This document shows, piece after piece, positions 7,880 to 17,500 of a stretch of 48,650 bases of DNA. The notes under the pieces were generated by a model. That model was given only the letters and a program-made list of their open reading frames with translations, was not told the origin of the DNA and searched no databases. The stretch is from Desulfosporosinus sp. HMP52 (GTDB lineage Bacteria; Bacillota; Desulfitobacteriia; Desulfitobacteriales; Desulfitobacteriaceae). Within the stretch, counting starts at the first letter, position 1; each line of letters starts with the position of its first letter. The translations under genes and the position numbers were made by a program. The DNA is taken from positions 1-48,650 of the forward strand of contig NZ_JMGA01000003.1 in the NCBI RefSeq assembly GCF_000765145.1, given 5' to 3'.

Positions 7880-8467
7880 ATGAAGAAAGCCCTGTTGATT
7901 CTGGTGCTGCTACTAATCCCACTGTCATTGTTTAGGTTATTAGCTGGGTTAAATCTGGATGAGAACAGCATGAAGGTGGTGGAGGAAAGGAAACAGTCGC
8001 GAGAGATCGAGGAAAGGGAACAAGAATTAATTAGTAAGTTCCAAGCTGCTACGATTCCCGAATCGTTTAATGGTTCCGAGGTTTGGGTAGTAGGTCAGTC
8101 GCCGCAAGATTTTCAGAAGGACATCCAAAGATCTACAAGCACAGCCATTCAGGTTCCTCAGCCTTTAGCAACGGGTAATCGTGTCGTTTTAAAAATGACC
8201 AAAGAAAATGTTACCTTACAGCAAAAGGCCTTAAATAAGGCAGGATTTTGTAACGGAAACTATAACGGAAACTATAACGGAAACTATAACGGAAACTATA
8301 ACGGCATCTTTGACGAAAAACTTTTGGGAGTTCTGAAAGACTTTCAAAGGTATGTAGGTCTTGAACCCGACGGAATTGTGGATGGTGCAGTGATAAAGTA
8401 TCTCGATGTTTATTCCTCAGGGTGTGAATCGGCATATGCCTTGAAAATTAATTTGTCGAACAATTAA
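7880..8467 (+). CDS. secreted/anchored peptidoglycan-binding-domain protein with GNYN tandem repeats
   Basis: A 195-residue protein with an N-terminal hydrophobic segment (LLILVLLLIPLSLFRLLAGL) acting as signal or anchor, then a charged stretch, then a C-terminal peptidoglycan-binding type 1 domain: LQQKALNKAGFCNGNYN, IFDEKLLGVLKDFQRYVGLE, PDGIVDG. Between the first helix and FDEKLL the 12-bp unit AACGGAAACTAT is repeated four times, giving GNYN repeats where the family normally has one short loop (xGxYNG). AAGGAG precedes the ATG. It probably binds spore cortex or wall peptidoglycan. Confidence 0.8.
   Translation: MKKALLILVLLLIPLSLFRLLAGLNLDENSMKVVEERKQSREIEEREQELISKFQAATIPESFNGSEVWVVGQSPQDFQKDIQRSTSTAIQVPQPLATGNRVVLKMTKENVTLQQKALNKAGFCNGNYNGNYNGNYNGNYNGIFDEKLLGVLKDFQRYVGLEPDGIVDGAVIKYLDVYSSGCESAYALKINLSNN
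8249..8302 (+). repeat. 12-bp in-frame tandem repeat
   Basis: Consecutive AACGGAAACTAT units (about four, with a partial fifth) encode repeated NGNY. The unit length is a multiple of three, so gain or loss keeps the frame. Confidence 0.9.
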
Positions 8468-8480
8468 GGAGGTGTACGGG

Positions 8481-8549
8481 ATGAATCAATCCAGAAGATC
8501 ATTTTTAAAGGGGCTTAATTAAATTTGCTATGGAAAACGGCTATATTTG
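8481..8549 (+). pseudogene. broken Tat-leader ORF
   Basis: GGAGGTG precedes ATG 8481, which reads MNQSRRSFLKGLN then TAA. SRRSFLK is a textbook twin-arginine signal. Skipping one base near 8512 would extend it to IKFAMENGYI and a stop. It is either a remnant of a Tat-exported protein or a frameshifted gene of which only the leader survives. It sits upstream of tatA. Confidence 0.6.
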
Positions 8550-8806
8550 ATCAAGTATGGGAATCGGCTAACACCTGGTAGGGGGGCGAGCTTATTCCCT
8601 TTTATTATCTCACTACTTAGTTAATTATGAGGGGGTTCCCTTTATGATAGGGGTTTTCCCTTATTTACAAACTTGAAGTTTAAGACAATAATGATCATAC
8701 CATCTCCAATGTTCAGAGTGCAGATATCCGGTTTGCCCATTAGGGAAGGCCTAGAGAAGGAGCGTTTGATACAAGTATCTTCTTACGTTCAATATGAAAG
8801 GAAGCG
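8550..8806. other. non-coding stretch before tatA
   Basis: No coding ORF is seen. It has two similar boxes, GGGGGTTCCCTTTATGATAG and GGGGTTTTCCCTT, at about 8632-8664, which could be a tandem binding site. The tatA promoter presumably lies here. Confidence 0.4.
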
Positions 8807-9001
8807 ATGAGTATGTTAACAACGTTTGGAATTCTCACACCAACGACTGCCGTGGTATTGCTAGTTGTTGCGGTCATTATCTTTGGACCCGGAAAATTAC
8901 CGGATTTAGGTAAGTCCTTAGGCCGGGGGATTAAGGAGTTTAGATCAGCGACTACTGATTTAGAGAATGTTGAAAGTACCAAGGATTTAAAAAAAGGTTA
9001 G
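8807..9001 (+). CDS. tatA: TatA/TatE-type twin-arginine translocase subunit
   Basis: A 64-residue protein with a short N-terminal membrane helix (TAVVLLVVAVIIFGPGKLPD), the conserved FGPGKLPDLGKSLGRGIKEF hinge and amphipathic helix, and a charged tail. TatA forms the pore for folded proteins carrying RR signals. No tatC is in the window. The nearby Fe-S (12273) and molybdenum (14505) subunits both carry RR leaders, so a dedicated TatA for this respiratory enzyme is plausible. AAAGGA precedes ATG 8807; ATG 8813 is an alternative start. Confidence 0.92.
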   Translation: MSMLTTFGILTPTTAVVLLVVAVIIFGPGKLPDLGKSLGRGIKEFRSATTDLENVESTKDLKKG

Positions 9002-9079
9002 GATAATTGTTCAGATGAACCTCTGGACGCAGTCCAAAAACTGACATTTGATAGTATCAATATAACTCAATTATAATAA

Positions 9080-9120
9080 AACAACATTGTGACCATAAAA
9101 ATGGACCCAAGAATGTTGTT
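9080..9120 (+). terminator. possible terminator after tatA
   Basis: AACAACATT (9080-9088) pairs with AATGTTGTT (9112-9120) across a 23-nt interior that itself has weak pairing. The T-tract is poor. It could instead be an operator for the next gene. Confidence 0.4.
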
Positions 9121-9152
9121 ATAAATATATTATTATCGTTGAGGTGGATTAG

Positions 9153-10070
9153 ATGAGCAGAACAATTCGATGGGTCTTAACTTTATTCACTATTATCGGT
9201 ATTGCTTTATCATTAATCGGATGTAGTAAAACTGAGCCGGTTAAATATGTGACGCTTTCTAATTTAGAACCGGTTTCGTCTCCGGAACAAGGGTCCAAAG
9301 AGACTCTCCGAGTTGCATTAGCCGTTGGTTTATCTCCCACGCAGAGTATAGCCAAATATCAGACTCTTACCAATTATCTATCAGAAAAGTTAAATCGACC
9401 CGTCGAATTGGTTCAAAAGAAAACCTATAAAGAAGTCGATGACTTGATCGAAGAAGGAAACGTAGATATTGCTTTTGTCTGCTCATCATCTTATGTAATT
9501 GGTCATGAGAAATTCGGCGAGCGTCTGATAGCTGTACCGATTACGAATGGATCACCGTATTATCAATCGGTGATCATCGCAAATGCTAATACAGATATAC
9601 GGAATTGGTCACAACTGCAAGGCCGCAGCTTTGCTTTTGTCGATCCTCAGTCCACATCAGGAGCCTTATATGCCATGAGTCAAGTGAAAGAACGCGGTGG
9701 TCTGAATTATTTCAAAAGTTATATCTACACCTATGGTCACGGCAATTCCATCGCGGCGGTTCGCGATCATCTGGTAGACGCAGCAGCAGTGGATAATTAT
9801 ACGTTAGCCTCTGCTTTAGCAAGTTCACCACAGTTGACTAATACGATCCGAATTATTGATAATTCACCTGAATATGCCAATAATCCTGTTGTGGCGAGCC
9901 CCAGACTGGATGAACAAACTTATTTAGCCGTTCAGGCTGCTCTAATTAATATGGATCAGGATTCTTCAGGGCAGGATGCCTTGAAAATGGCTGGATATGA
10001 GCGGTTTGATTTGTTGGAAGATAACTTTTATGGTTCAGTAAGGCACCTGCTTGAGCTGATTAAGGAGTGA
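9153..10070 (+). CDS. PhnD-like substrate-binding lipoprotein (sensory)
   Basis: A 305-residue protein with a lipoprotein signal (lipobox SLIGC, Cys24) and the phosphate/phosphonate (PhnD) periplasmic-binding fold: LRVALAVGLSPTQSIAKYQTL, EEGNVDIAFVCSSSYV, FAFVDPQSTSGALYAM. No transporter genes accompany it; a histidine kinase starts 4 bp later. In tetrathionate sensor TtrS a PhnD-like domain is fused to the kinase, so this looks like the detached sensing half of such a kinase. The ligand is probably an oxyanion or similar electron acceptor (inference). GAGGTGG precedes the ATG. Confidence 0.85.
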   Translation: MSRTIRWVLTLFTIIGIALSLIGCSKTEPVKYVTLSNLEPVSSPEQGSKETLRVALAVGLSPTQSIAKYQTLTNYLSEKLNRPVELVQKKTYKEVDDLIEEGNVDIAFVCSSSYVIGHEKFGERLIAVPITNGSPYYQSVIIANANTDIRNWSQLQGRSFAFVDPQSTSGALYAMSQVKERGGLNYFKSYIYTYGHGNSIAAVRDHLVDAAAVDNYTLASALASSPQLTNTIRIIDNSPEYANNPVVASPRLDEQTYLAVQAALINMDQDSSGQDALKMAGYERFDLLEDNFYGSVRHLLELIKE

Positions 10071-10074
10071 GGCT

Positions 10075-11520
10075 ATGAGCTTAGTCCTGCAAAAAGCGTT
10101 AAGCCGTTTGTTAGGCGTTACATTGAGATCTAAAATTATGGGGCTTGTCATAAGCCTGCTCCTGATTTTAGCAGCGGCTGCCATATTCCAAACCGAACGC
10201 AGTATCAATCCTTTCTTGAATCAGCAGTTGGATATTCAGGGGATTTCAACAGGCAAGTATATTGCTGATCGCAGCCCGGAATATATTTATCGCTGGGATT
10301 TATTTAAACTTTATGCCTTGGTGCGTGATGCTCGAAACAGCAATGAAAACATTCGCTATATTTTTATTGTCGACCCCGAAGATAAGGTGCTAGTGAATAC
10401 ATTTGGGAATGGTTTACCAAGTGGGTTGTTAAAAGCCAACCAAGTCGGAGCTAGTGAAATGGATCATGTCAGTGTGATCGACACTGAAGAAGGGTTAATT
10501 CGCGATATCGCTCTACCCATATCCGGAGGAAAGTTAGGAACCGTTCGCATTGGAATGTCCGTGAAGGGAATAACTAAAGCCAGATCCAATCTATTAACGG
10601 GCATAATTATTGTGACGTTATCTGTATTACTGGTGGGTATCTATTTTGCTTACCTGCTCTCGCATATTCTGGCAAAGCCCTATCGGAGAATGATGGAAGC
10701 CACCAAAATCATTGCAGAGGGTGATTTGAGCTATCGCTTGCCCGAGTCGGGCATTCAGGACGAAGGCGGGCAGCTAACTCAAGCGTTTAATGGGATGATT
10801 GAAACTATGGAAATTTCAGATCACAAGATCAAAGAGCTCAGCATCATGCGCCGAGGTTTGGCCCAGAAGGTTATGGGTTTACAAGAAGAGGAACGAATTC
10901 ACTTGGCGCGAGAACTGCACGATGAGACGAGCCAGTCGTTAGCTTCTCTTCGTCTCGGTTTAAAATATGCGGAAGAAGCACACAATCTTGAAGAGGTTAA
11001 AAATCGATTAACTGAGGTTAGGAAGTTCCTAGACGAGACATTTAGTGGGATACGCCGACTTGTGACTGAACTTCGACCCTGTGTTCTTGAAGAAGGAGAA
11101 CTTGGTCAGGCAATCAAACGATATGCTCAAGAATACAAAAAACGGTTTGAAATTGAAGTGGACATCACAATAGCCGACATTCCCAACGGACTCTCTAAGG
11201 ATGTGGCTAGCTCCCTTTACCGGATTGTACAGGAGGTTCTCACTAATGTAGCCCGTCACGCCCAAGCTAGTCAAGTAAGTATTGTTCTAATGTTAAATTC
11301 TCATCTGGGAGATATTAATCTTACGATAGAGGATAATGGAATTGGATTTAATGTACCGGAAGTGATGGCAAATAGAGTAAAGAATCGAAAATTTGGTTTG
11401 TTTGGCATCCAGGAGAGAGTAATAGCTTTTGGCGGAACGTCACAGATTGAGTCCTCACCAGGTCAAGGAACGACCATTTACGTTAAAGTCCCGGGGAGTG
11501 CGAATGTATGGAGAAAATAA
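10075..11520 (+). CDS. sensor histidine kinase (HAMP, HisKA_3), partner of the PhnD-like lipoprotein
   Basis: This is 481 residues. There are membrane helices at about 20-40 and 172-195, an extracytoplasmic domain between them, a HAMP domain (about 195-247), the phosphoacceptor box RIHLARELHDETSQSLASL with His at about residue 282, and an ATPase domain with NVARHAQASQ and DNGIGFNV. The NarX/DegS-like HPK7 type fits with the LuxR-type regulator that follows. AAGGAG lies eight bases before the ATG. The stop overlaps the next gene by 13 bp. It probably reads the state of the lipoprotein upstream and controls the molybdoenzyme operon downstream. Confidence 0.9.
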   Translation: MSLVLQKALSRLLGVTLRSKIMGLVISLLLILAAAAIFQTERSINPFLNQQLDIQGISTGKYIADRSPEYIYRWDLFKLYALVRDARNSNENIRYIFIVDPEDKVLVNTFGNGLPSGLLKANQVGASEMDHVSVIDTEEGLIRDIALPISGGKLGTVRIGMSVKGITKARSNLLTGIIIVTLSVLLVGIYFAYLLSHILAKPYRRMMEATKIIAEGDLSYRLPESGIQDEGGQLTQAFNGMIETMEISDHKIKELSIMRRGLAQKVMGLQEEERIHLARELHDETSQSLASLRLGLKYAEEAHNLEEVKNRLTEVRKFLDETFSGIRRLVTELRPCVLEEGELGQAIKRYAQEYKKRFEIEVDITIADIPNGLSKDVASSLYRIVQEVLTNVARHAQASQVSIVLMLNSHLGDINLTIEDNGIGFNVPEVMANRVKNRKFGLFGIQERVIAFGGTSQIESSPGQGTTIYVKVPGSANVWRK

Positions 11521-12152
11521 CGGTCATGCTCGTTGATGATCATCAGGTCATGAGGAAAGGATTACGTTTGGTGCTGGAGGACAAGGGAGACATTGAAGTG
11601 ATCGCTGAAGCATCCACCGGCGAAGAGGCGATTGATTTAATGGACCGGATTTCAATGGATGTAGTAATCATGGATCTTAGTTTACCAGGACTAAATGGGA
11701 TCGAGGCTATTAAGAAGATCAAAGAGCTTAAGCCCGAGCAGCGTGTCCTTGCTTTAACAATGCATGAGGATTCTGTATTTTTAGAGAAGGTGTTATCTGC
11801 TGGAGGAAATGGCTTTGTCTTAAAACGTGTGGCAGATGTAGAACTCATAACAGCCATTAAAGCTGTTAATCGAGGAGAAGTGTATGTTGATACCAGCTTT
11901 CAACGCTATCTTATAACTCGGGCTATGAAGCCCGAAGGACAAGGGAAAAGCCGAGGATCTGTTGATCTAACTCCAAGAGAAAAAGAAATTTTGCAGCATG
12001 TTGCTTTGGGATATTCAAATCAAGAAATTGCGGAAAAACTGATCATTAGTGTTAAAACAGTTGAAAATCACAAGACCAGAATTAAAGATAAATTAGAAAT
12101 AACCAGCCGATCGAAGCTGGTGCGTTATGCCATGGAACAAGGCTTGATATAG
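11508..12152 (+). CDS. NarL/FixJ-type response regulator
   Basis: A 214-residue two-domain regulator. The receiver has DD at 10-11, the phosphoacceptor Asp56 in VVIMDLSLPG, and the switch Thr in LALTMHEDS. The C-terminal LuxR helix-turn-helix reads LTPREKEILQHVALGYSNQE and VKTVENHKTRIKDKLEI. It overlaps the kinase gene and shares its operon. Its likely target is the divergence-free promoter before 12273, 120 bp downstream. Confidence 0.93.
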   Translation: MEKITVMLVDDHQVMRKGLRLVLEDKGDIEVIAEASTGEEAIDLMDRISMDVVIMDLSLPGLNGIEAIKKIKELKPEQRVLALTMHEDSVFLEKVLSAGGNGFVLKRVADVELITAIKAVNRGEVYVDTSFQRYLITRAMKPEGQGKSRGSVDLTPREKEILQHVALGYSNQEIAEKLIISVKTVENHKTRIKDKLEITSRSKLVRYAMEQGLI

Positions 12153-12174
12153 GGGAAATCCCCTATATCAAGCC
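12141..12174 (+). terminator. perfect hairpin spanning the response-regulator stop codon
   Basis: GGCTTGATATAGGGG (12141-12155), loop AAAT, CCCCTATATCAAGCC (12160-12174). The stem is 15 bp with no mismatch and contains the TAG stop (12150-12152). The trailing T-tract is weak (TTAAAATTT), so an operator role is also possible. Confidence 0.75.
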
Positions 12175-12209
12175 TTAAAATTTGAAGAGAAATCTTCATG
12201 CGTCAAAAG

Positions 12210-12262
12210 TTTGTGAAGAATATAATTAAAATATGATTGTCATAATTAGCAGAAATATAGGA
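12210..12262 (+). promoter_or_regulatory. probable promoter of the molybdoenzyme operon
   Basis: TATAATTAAAATATGATTG lies 35-55 bp before ATG 12273 and supplies a good -10. No strong -35 is seen, as expected for an activator-dependent promoter. GGAGGG follows as the ribosome site. Confidence 0.45.
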
Positions 12263-12272
12263 GGGACACGGC

Positions 12273-13160
12273 ATGTCCGAAATTACCAAGGAGGAAGGAA
12301 CCCAGAAAGTATCACGGCGTCAAATTATATCCGATCTCGCTAAAGCGACATTTGGGCTAGCAGCGGGAGTTGCTGTCGTATCAGCAACCAAAGTTCAAGC
12401 AGAACCTTCTGGTGCACCGCAGGAGCAACTGCCTCAGTCGCTTTCCAAGCAAATCCCTCAGGATCAGATGGTTTTACGGATGCAACGGGAACTTTATACA
12501 GCAATGCAAAAGCCAGTTGACCAAAGACAGTGGGCTATGGTTATTGATCAGCGCAAGTGTGTCGGTTGCTCATCATGTACCGTAGGGTGCAAGGCGGAAA
12601 ACAAATTGCCACCCGGAGTCATTTATCGACCTGTAATAGAGGAAGAGTACGGAACATTTCCCAATGTTGCTCGCCGCTTTTTGCCGCGTCCCTGTATGCA
12701 CTGTACTAATTCTCCATGTACCAAGGTTTGCCCTGTAGGAGCTACCTACAAACGGGAGGATGGAATTGTCAGTATTGATTACGATAAATGTATTGGTTGT
12801 CGTTACTGTATTTCAGCTTGTCCTTATGGAGCTAGAACCTTTGACTGGGGAGATTACTATACGGAGGGAACTCCTGAGCTCCAAAAATATGAATTGGAAC
12901 CAGCTTTTGAGTACGGGGAAAAAAGAGCACGAACAAAAAACGAATCTCCCATTAATAACACTAGAAAGTGCCACTTTTGCTTACATCGTTTAAATGCTGG
13001 AATGCTTCCAATGTGTGTTACCACCTGTATCGGGCGTGCTACGTATTTCGGAGATAAAAGTAACCCAGAAAGTTTGGTGTCTGAACTGATCGGAAGTTCA
13101 CGTGTGCTGCGGCTTAAGGAAGAGCTTGGTACAGAGCCAAACGTTTATTACTTGCTTTAG
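12273..13160 (+). CDS. TtrB/SrdB-type four-cluster ferredoxin subunit with Tat leader
   Basis: A 295-residue electron-transfer subunit. It starts with an RR leader ([19 protein letters not shown]) and then has four cysteine groups: [41 protein letters not shown] and [16 protein letters not shown] with VTTC. This is the DmsB/NrfC arrangement of four [4Fe-4S] clusters that shuttle electrons from the membrane subunit to the molybdenum subunit outside the cytoplasmic membrane. It is first in the order B-C-A, the order of ttrBCA and srdBCA. Confidence 0.92.
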   Translation: MSEITKEEGTQKVSRRQIISDLAKATFGLAAGVAVVSATKVQAEPSGAPQEQLPQSLSKQIPQDQMVLRMQRELYTAMQKPVDQRQWAMVIDQRKCVGCSSCTVGCKAENKLPPGVIYRPVIEEEYGTFPNVARRFLPRPCMHCTNSPCTKVCPVGATYKREDGIVSIDYDKCIGCRYCISACPYGARTFDWGDYYTEGTPELQKYELEPAFEYGEKRARTKNESPINNTRKCHFCLHRLNAGMLPMCVTTCIGRATYFGDKSNPESLVSELIGSSRVLRLKEELGTEPNVYYLL

Positions 13161-13240
13161 AGGAAAGGGGACACACCTCCTTATTAAGAACAATTATATG
13201 TCGCTCGGAGGAATGTCCCCAATAAAGAAGGAGGGTTAAC

Positions 13241-14542
13241 ATGCTGAAGCGTTTTTACTATAGTTTGCTGCTCCTATTGACAGGAGTAGGTTTCTGGGCT
13301 TTAGGTGTCCGTTTCATGGACGGAATGAATGTCACGAATTTAACGAGCTATTTTAGTTGGGGATTATGGGTCGTCTTCTATATTTTCTTTATTGGATTGT
13401 CTGCCGGTTCGTTTCTGTTATCGACGATGATTTATGTGTTTAAGATGCATGCCTTGGAAAAGGTCGGGCGTATCTCCCTCTTAAGCGCTCTAATTTCTCT
13501 GGTCGCCGGACTTATGTTTGTTCTTATCGATCTGGGTCACCCGGAGAGGTTTTGGCATACTTTGGTTTATCGTAATATGAGTTCTGTCTTAGAATGGGAA
13601 ATTCACTTTTACCTGCTTTATATCTTACTTGTTCTAGGTGAACTGTGGTTGGTAATGCGGGATGATCTCTCAGCCATGGCGCTGAATCAAATAGGGATTC
13701 GCAGAATCCTTGGGAAAGTCCTTTCCTTAGGATATAGAACCTCGACAACATCGGAAGAGCGGAACCAACAAATCCATACTGCCGAGCGTTGGGTGAGAAT
13801 CTTGGGCATGATTGGAGTTCCCATGGCCTTAGGCGTTCACGGGGGAACAGGCTCCATTTTTGCAGTACAGATTGCGAAACCCTTTTGGAACAATAGTATT
13901 GTACCGATCATTTTTATCGTCTCGGCTTTGGTTTCCGGATCTGCTCTTGTGACATTTCTCTATGCCTTCTTTGGCAAGAAAGACTCGGATAAACCCAACG
14001 TTCTTGCGTCCTTGACGAACCTACTCATTCTCTTTATTGGAGTTGACCTAATTTTAGTTTTAGCGGAATTCCTCGTTGGACTCTATAGCGGGATTCCGGA
14101 AGATATGCATTCTCTAAAAGCTGTGGTCGCCGGACAATACGGACTCATTTTCTGGCTCGGTCAAATCGGTATGGCTGCTATCTTGCCGATCCTCTTGATT
14201 CGTTTATCTCGTAAAAATGGTTCAGAGGTTATGAAGGGATTGGCCGGTTTGTCTACCGTGATTGGAATTATTGCTGTGCGCATCAATCTCGTCCTCCCGG
14301 CCTACGTTTCACCCCAAATTCCTGGTTTAGAAAATGCCTATGTGGATTCTCGTCTTGTTTATGATTACTTCCCGAGTTCCATTGAAATACTAAGCACACT
14401 CGGAATCATTGCCTTTGTGGTATTACTGTTTAGCATTGCCTGGGAATTGCTCCCGATTGTTAGCAACAATGATCCCAAAACTTCTGGAAGGAGGATTGAA
14501 AATTATGGAATCGACACCAAAGGGACAACTCACTCGGCGTGA
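13241..14542 (+). CDS. NrfD/TtrC/SrdC-type quinol-oxidising membrane subunit
   Basis: A 433-residue protein with about nine to ten membrane helices and NrfD-like features: GLSAGSFLLSTMIYVF near residue 55, LIDLGHPERFWHTL near 95, and SSVLEWEIHFYLLY. It anchors the complex and takes electrons from menaquinol. AAGGAGGG precedes the ATG. The 3' end overlaps the molybdenum subunit gene by 38 bp, which implies coupled translation. Confidence 0.9.
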   Translation: MLKRFYYSLLLLLTGVGFWALGVRFMDGMNVTNLTSYFSWGLWVVFYIFFIGLSAGSFLLSTMIYVFKMHALEKVGRISLLSALISLVAGLMFVLIDLGHPERFWHTLVYRNMSSVLEWEIHFYLLYILLVLGELWLVMRDDLSAMALNQIGIRRILGKVLSLGYRTSTTSEERNQQIHTAERWVRILGMIGVPMALGVHGGTGSIFAVQIAKPFWNNSIVPIIFIVSALVSGSALVTFLYAFFGKKDSDKPNVLASLTNLLILFIGVDLILVLAEFLVGLYSGIPEDMHSLKAVVAGQYGLIFWLGQIGMAAILPILLIRLSRKNGSEVMKGLAGLSTVIGIIAVRINLVLPAYVSPQIPGLENAYVDSRLVYDYFPSSIEILSTLGIIAFVVLLFSIAWELLPIVSNNDPKTSGRRIENYGIDTKGTTHSA

Positions 14543-17500
14543 TTTTTTGAAGAGTACCGCATTTCTTGGAGGAACGGGACTTTTAGCGACTCAAGCGGGA
14601 ATTTTCGGCAAGATCGGTAAAGCCAATGCTGCAACCGAGACAAACGGTGACGCTTATGAATTAGCAAAACCTGAAAATGTTCTTTATACGTGCTGTTTGC
14701 AGTGTACAGTTGCCTGTTCGATCAAAACGAAAGTATATGATGGGGTGTTGTCTAAGATTGACGGAAATCCCTATAGCCCAGCCAACATGGTTCCGAACCT
14801 CCCCTATAACTTGCCTCTGGAAGATGCTGTTAGAGTGGATGGAAAACTTTGCCCTAAAGGACAAGCTGGGATTCAGCATGTTTACGATCCCTATCGCTTG
14901 CGTAAAGTGCTTAAGCGAGCAGGTGCCCGGGGATCAGGAAAATGGAACGTGATTCCTTTTGAACAGGCCGTCGATGAAATCGTTAACGGTGGGCAATTGT
15001 TTAATGAGATTGGGGAAGATCGTCAGGTTCCCGGACTCAAGGATATTGCAGTTTTACGGGATGCCAAATTAGCGAAAGATATGGCTGCCGACATTGCCGA
15101 CCTACGGAAAAAGAAAATTACAGTGGCACAATTCCAGGAAAAGTACAAAGATCACCTGGATGTGCTCATTGATCCGAACCATCCTGATTTAGGGCCTAAG
15201 AATAATCAGTTTCTCTTCCAAGTGGGCCGTATTCATAATGGTCGTATCGAATTTACGAAACGTTTTGTCAATAATGCTCTGGGTAGTGTGAACTGGATTG
15301 AAAAAACCTCACTTTGTGGACAGACCAGTAATAAGGCCTGGGTTCGCTCGACAATGAATTATACGGATGGAAAGTGGAGTGGTGGGGTCAAAGCACCACG
15401 TCCGGATTGGGCTAACATCGAGTTTGCGTTAGTACTCGGTACGATTGTATTTGAAGCGAACTACGGACCTGTGCAGGAAAGCGAACCCATTACAGAAGGA
15501 TTGGCCAGTGGCCGCTTGAAACTTGCGGTAGCCGATCCGCGCTTGACCAAGGTCGCCAGCAAAGCTTGGAAATGGTTGCCTTTGAAACCTGGTACAGATG
15601 CAGCCTTGGGCCTGGGGATGATCCGCTGGATTTTAGAGAATAATCGCTATGATCAAAAGTATTTAGAAAACGCGAACTCTGCTGCCGCAAAAGCAGACAG
15701 TGAACCTTCTTGGAGTGATGCCAGTTATCTGGTCAAGGTGAAGGATGGTCGACCAGGTAAATACCTGCGTGCGGATGAAGTGGGGCTTGGGAATAAGGAG
15801 CAGTTCGTTGTGTACCGCAGTGGGAATTTTTTTGCGGTCGATCCTAATGATACGGAAAAGCCTATTGAAGGGGATATTCTTGTTGATACCGTGTTTAAGG
15901 AGATCCCGCTCAAAACCTCGTTACAACTCGTGAGAGAAGAGGCCTTTAAACAAACATTAGATCAGTATGCGGAAATAACCGGACTTAAAGTTCAGGATAT
16001 CATCGATGTGGCTAGGGAGTTTACCTCCCATGGCAAAAAAGCAGCGGTTGAATTTTATCGCGGATCAGTCAAGCATACCAATGGCTGGTATAACGCCCAA
16101 GCCCTGATTGCCTTAAATTATCTTATTGGCAACCCGGATTGGAAGGGCGGCCTTGTTAAACCGGCGGGCGGATGGGATTATATCGGTTCTAAACCAAATA
16201 AGCCCTATGACATGAGCAAATTACATCCTGGCAAATTAAGCGCTTTTGGTGTGCCGATTACCAAGGAAACTTGGCAGTATGAAGAGTCCACCCTCTTTTC
16301 CGGCTATCCGGCTAAGAGACCTTGGTATCCTTTCAGTGGAAATGTCGCTCAGGAAACCTGGCCTTCGATTGCGGATGGTTACCCCTATCCCATCAAAGCC
16401 GTTCTGCTTTCCAGTCATACGCCTATGTATTCCGTTCCCGGGGGTACGCACCAGTTGCGGACTCTGCTCGATCCTCAAAAAGTTCCGCTTCTGATTGCCT
16501 GCGACATTGTAATCGGAGAAACCAGTATGTATGCCGATTATATTTTCCCGGATATAACCTATCTGGAGCGCTGGTCTGTCGGTCAAGGTCCACACCATGT
16601 TCGCGTCAAGTCGACGGCGGTACGCCAGCCCGTTATTCCGGCTTTAACTGAGACTGTAGAACTTGACGGGGAACAGCTGCCTATGTCCTTAGAAACGTTA
16701 ATGATGGCAATTTCTAAGAAACTGAATCTTTCCGGCTTCGGTTCCAATGCTTTTGGCTCTGGAGTACCCCTGAAACGTCCCGAAGATTTTTATCTTAAAC
16801 TGATGGCCAATGTAGCTTACGGAGATAAAGAGGGCGATGTGGTTCCTGAGGCTAATGACCAAGAACTGAATTTGTTTACGGAAAGCCGCAGGCATCTGTC
16901 TCCTGCCGTATTTAATCAACAGGCTTGGCAAAAAGCTGTAAAACCAGAAGACTGGCGAAAGGTCGTTACCGTCTTAAACCGGGGTGGACGTTTTGAAAGT
17001 GTCGATAAGGCCTATGTAGGGTCACAACAACGCTATATTTTAGGGGGTATAAAACGTTTCTATATTGAAGAAGTGGCGACCAGCCGGCATTCGATGAGTG
17101 GAAACTATTTCTCAGGCTATGGGATCTATCAGGAAATTCAAGATTCCATGGGGAAAAAGGTTGAAGTGGAAGGAGACCTTAAGCTTATCACTCATAAGGA
17201 AGTCTTTGTCACTCAATCCAGAACGATTAGTAACTATTGGTCTGAAATCAGTTTACAACCTGAAAACTATGTTCAGATCAGTAGACAAGATGCCCAGAGA
17301 CTTGGCCTTAAAAATGGAGACATGGTACGGGTTAAATCACAGAGTAACCCAGAAGGGGTACAAGATTTGGGCAATGGTCAACAACGATTTGTTGAAGGAA
17401 AAGTCAAGACAATGGAAGGAATTCGCCCGGGAGTCGTTGCTGTGTCTACGGGGTATGGACACTGGGCTTTTGGATCAAGTGATGTTGTAGTCGACGGCGT

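Noticed and set aside
8249-8302. Short direct repeats as a CRISPR array
   Set aside because: Units are 12 bp with no spacers and lie in frame inside a coding gene.
16236-16598. ORFs on both strands within the molybdenum subunit gene
   Set aside because: They overlap conserved coding sequence and lack start signals.
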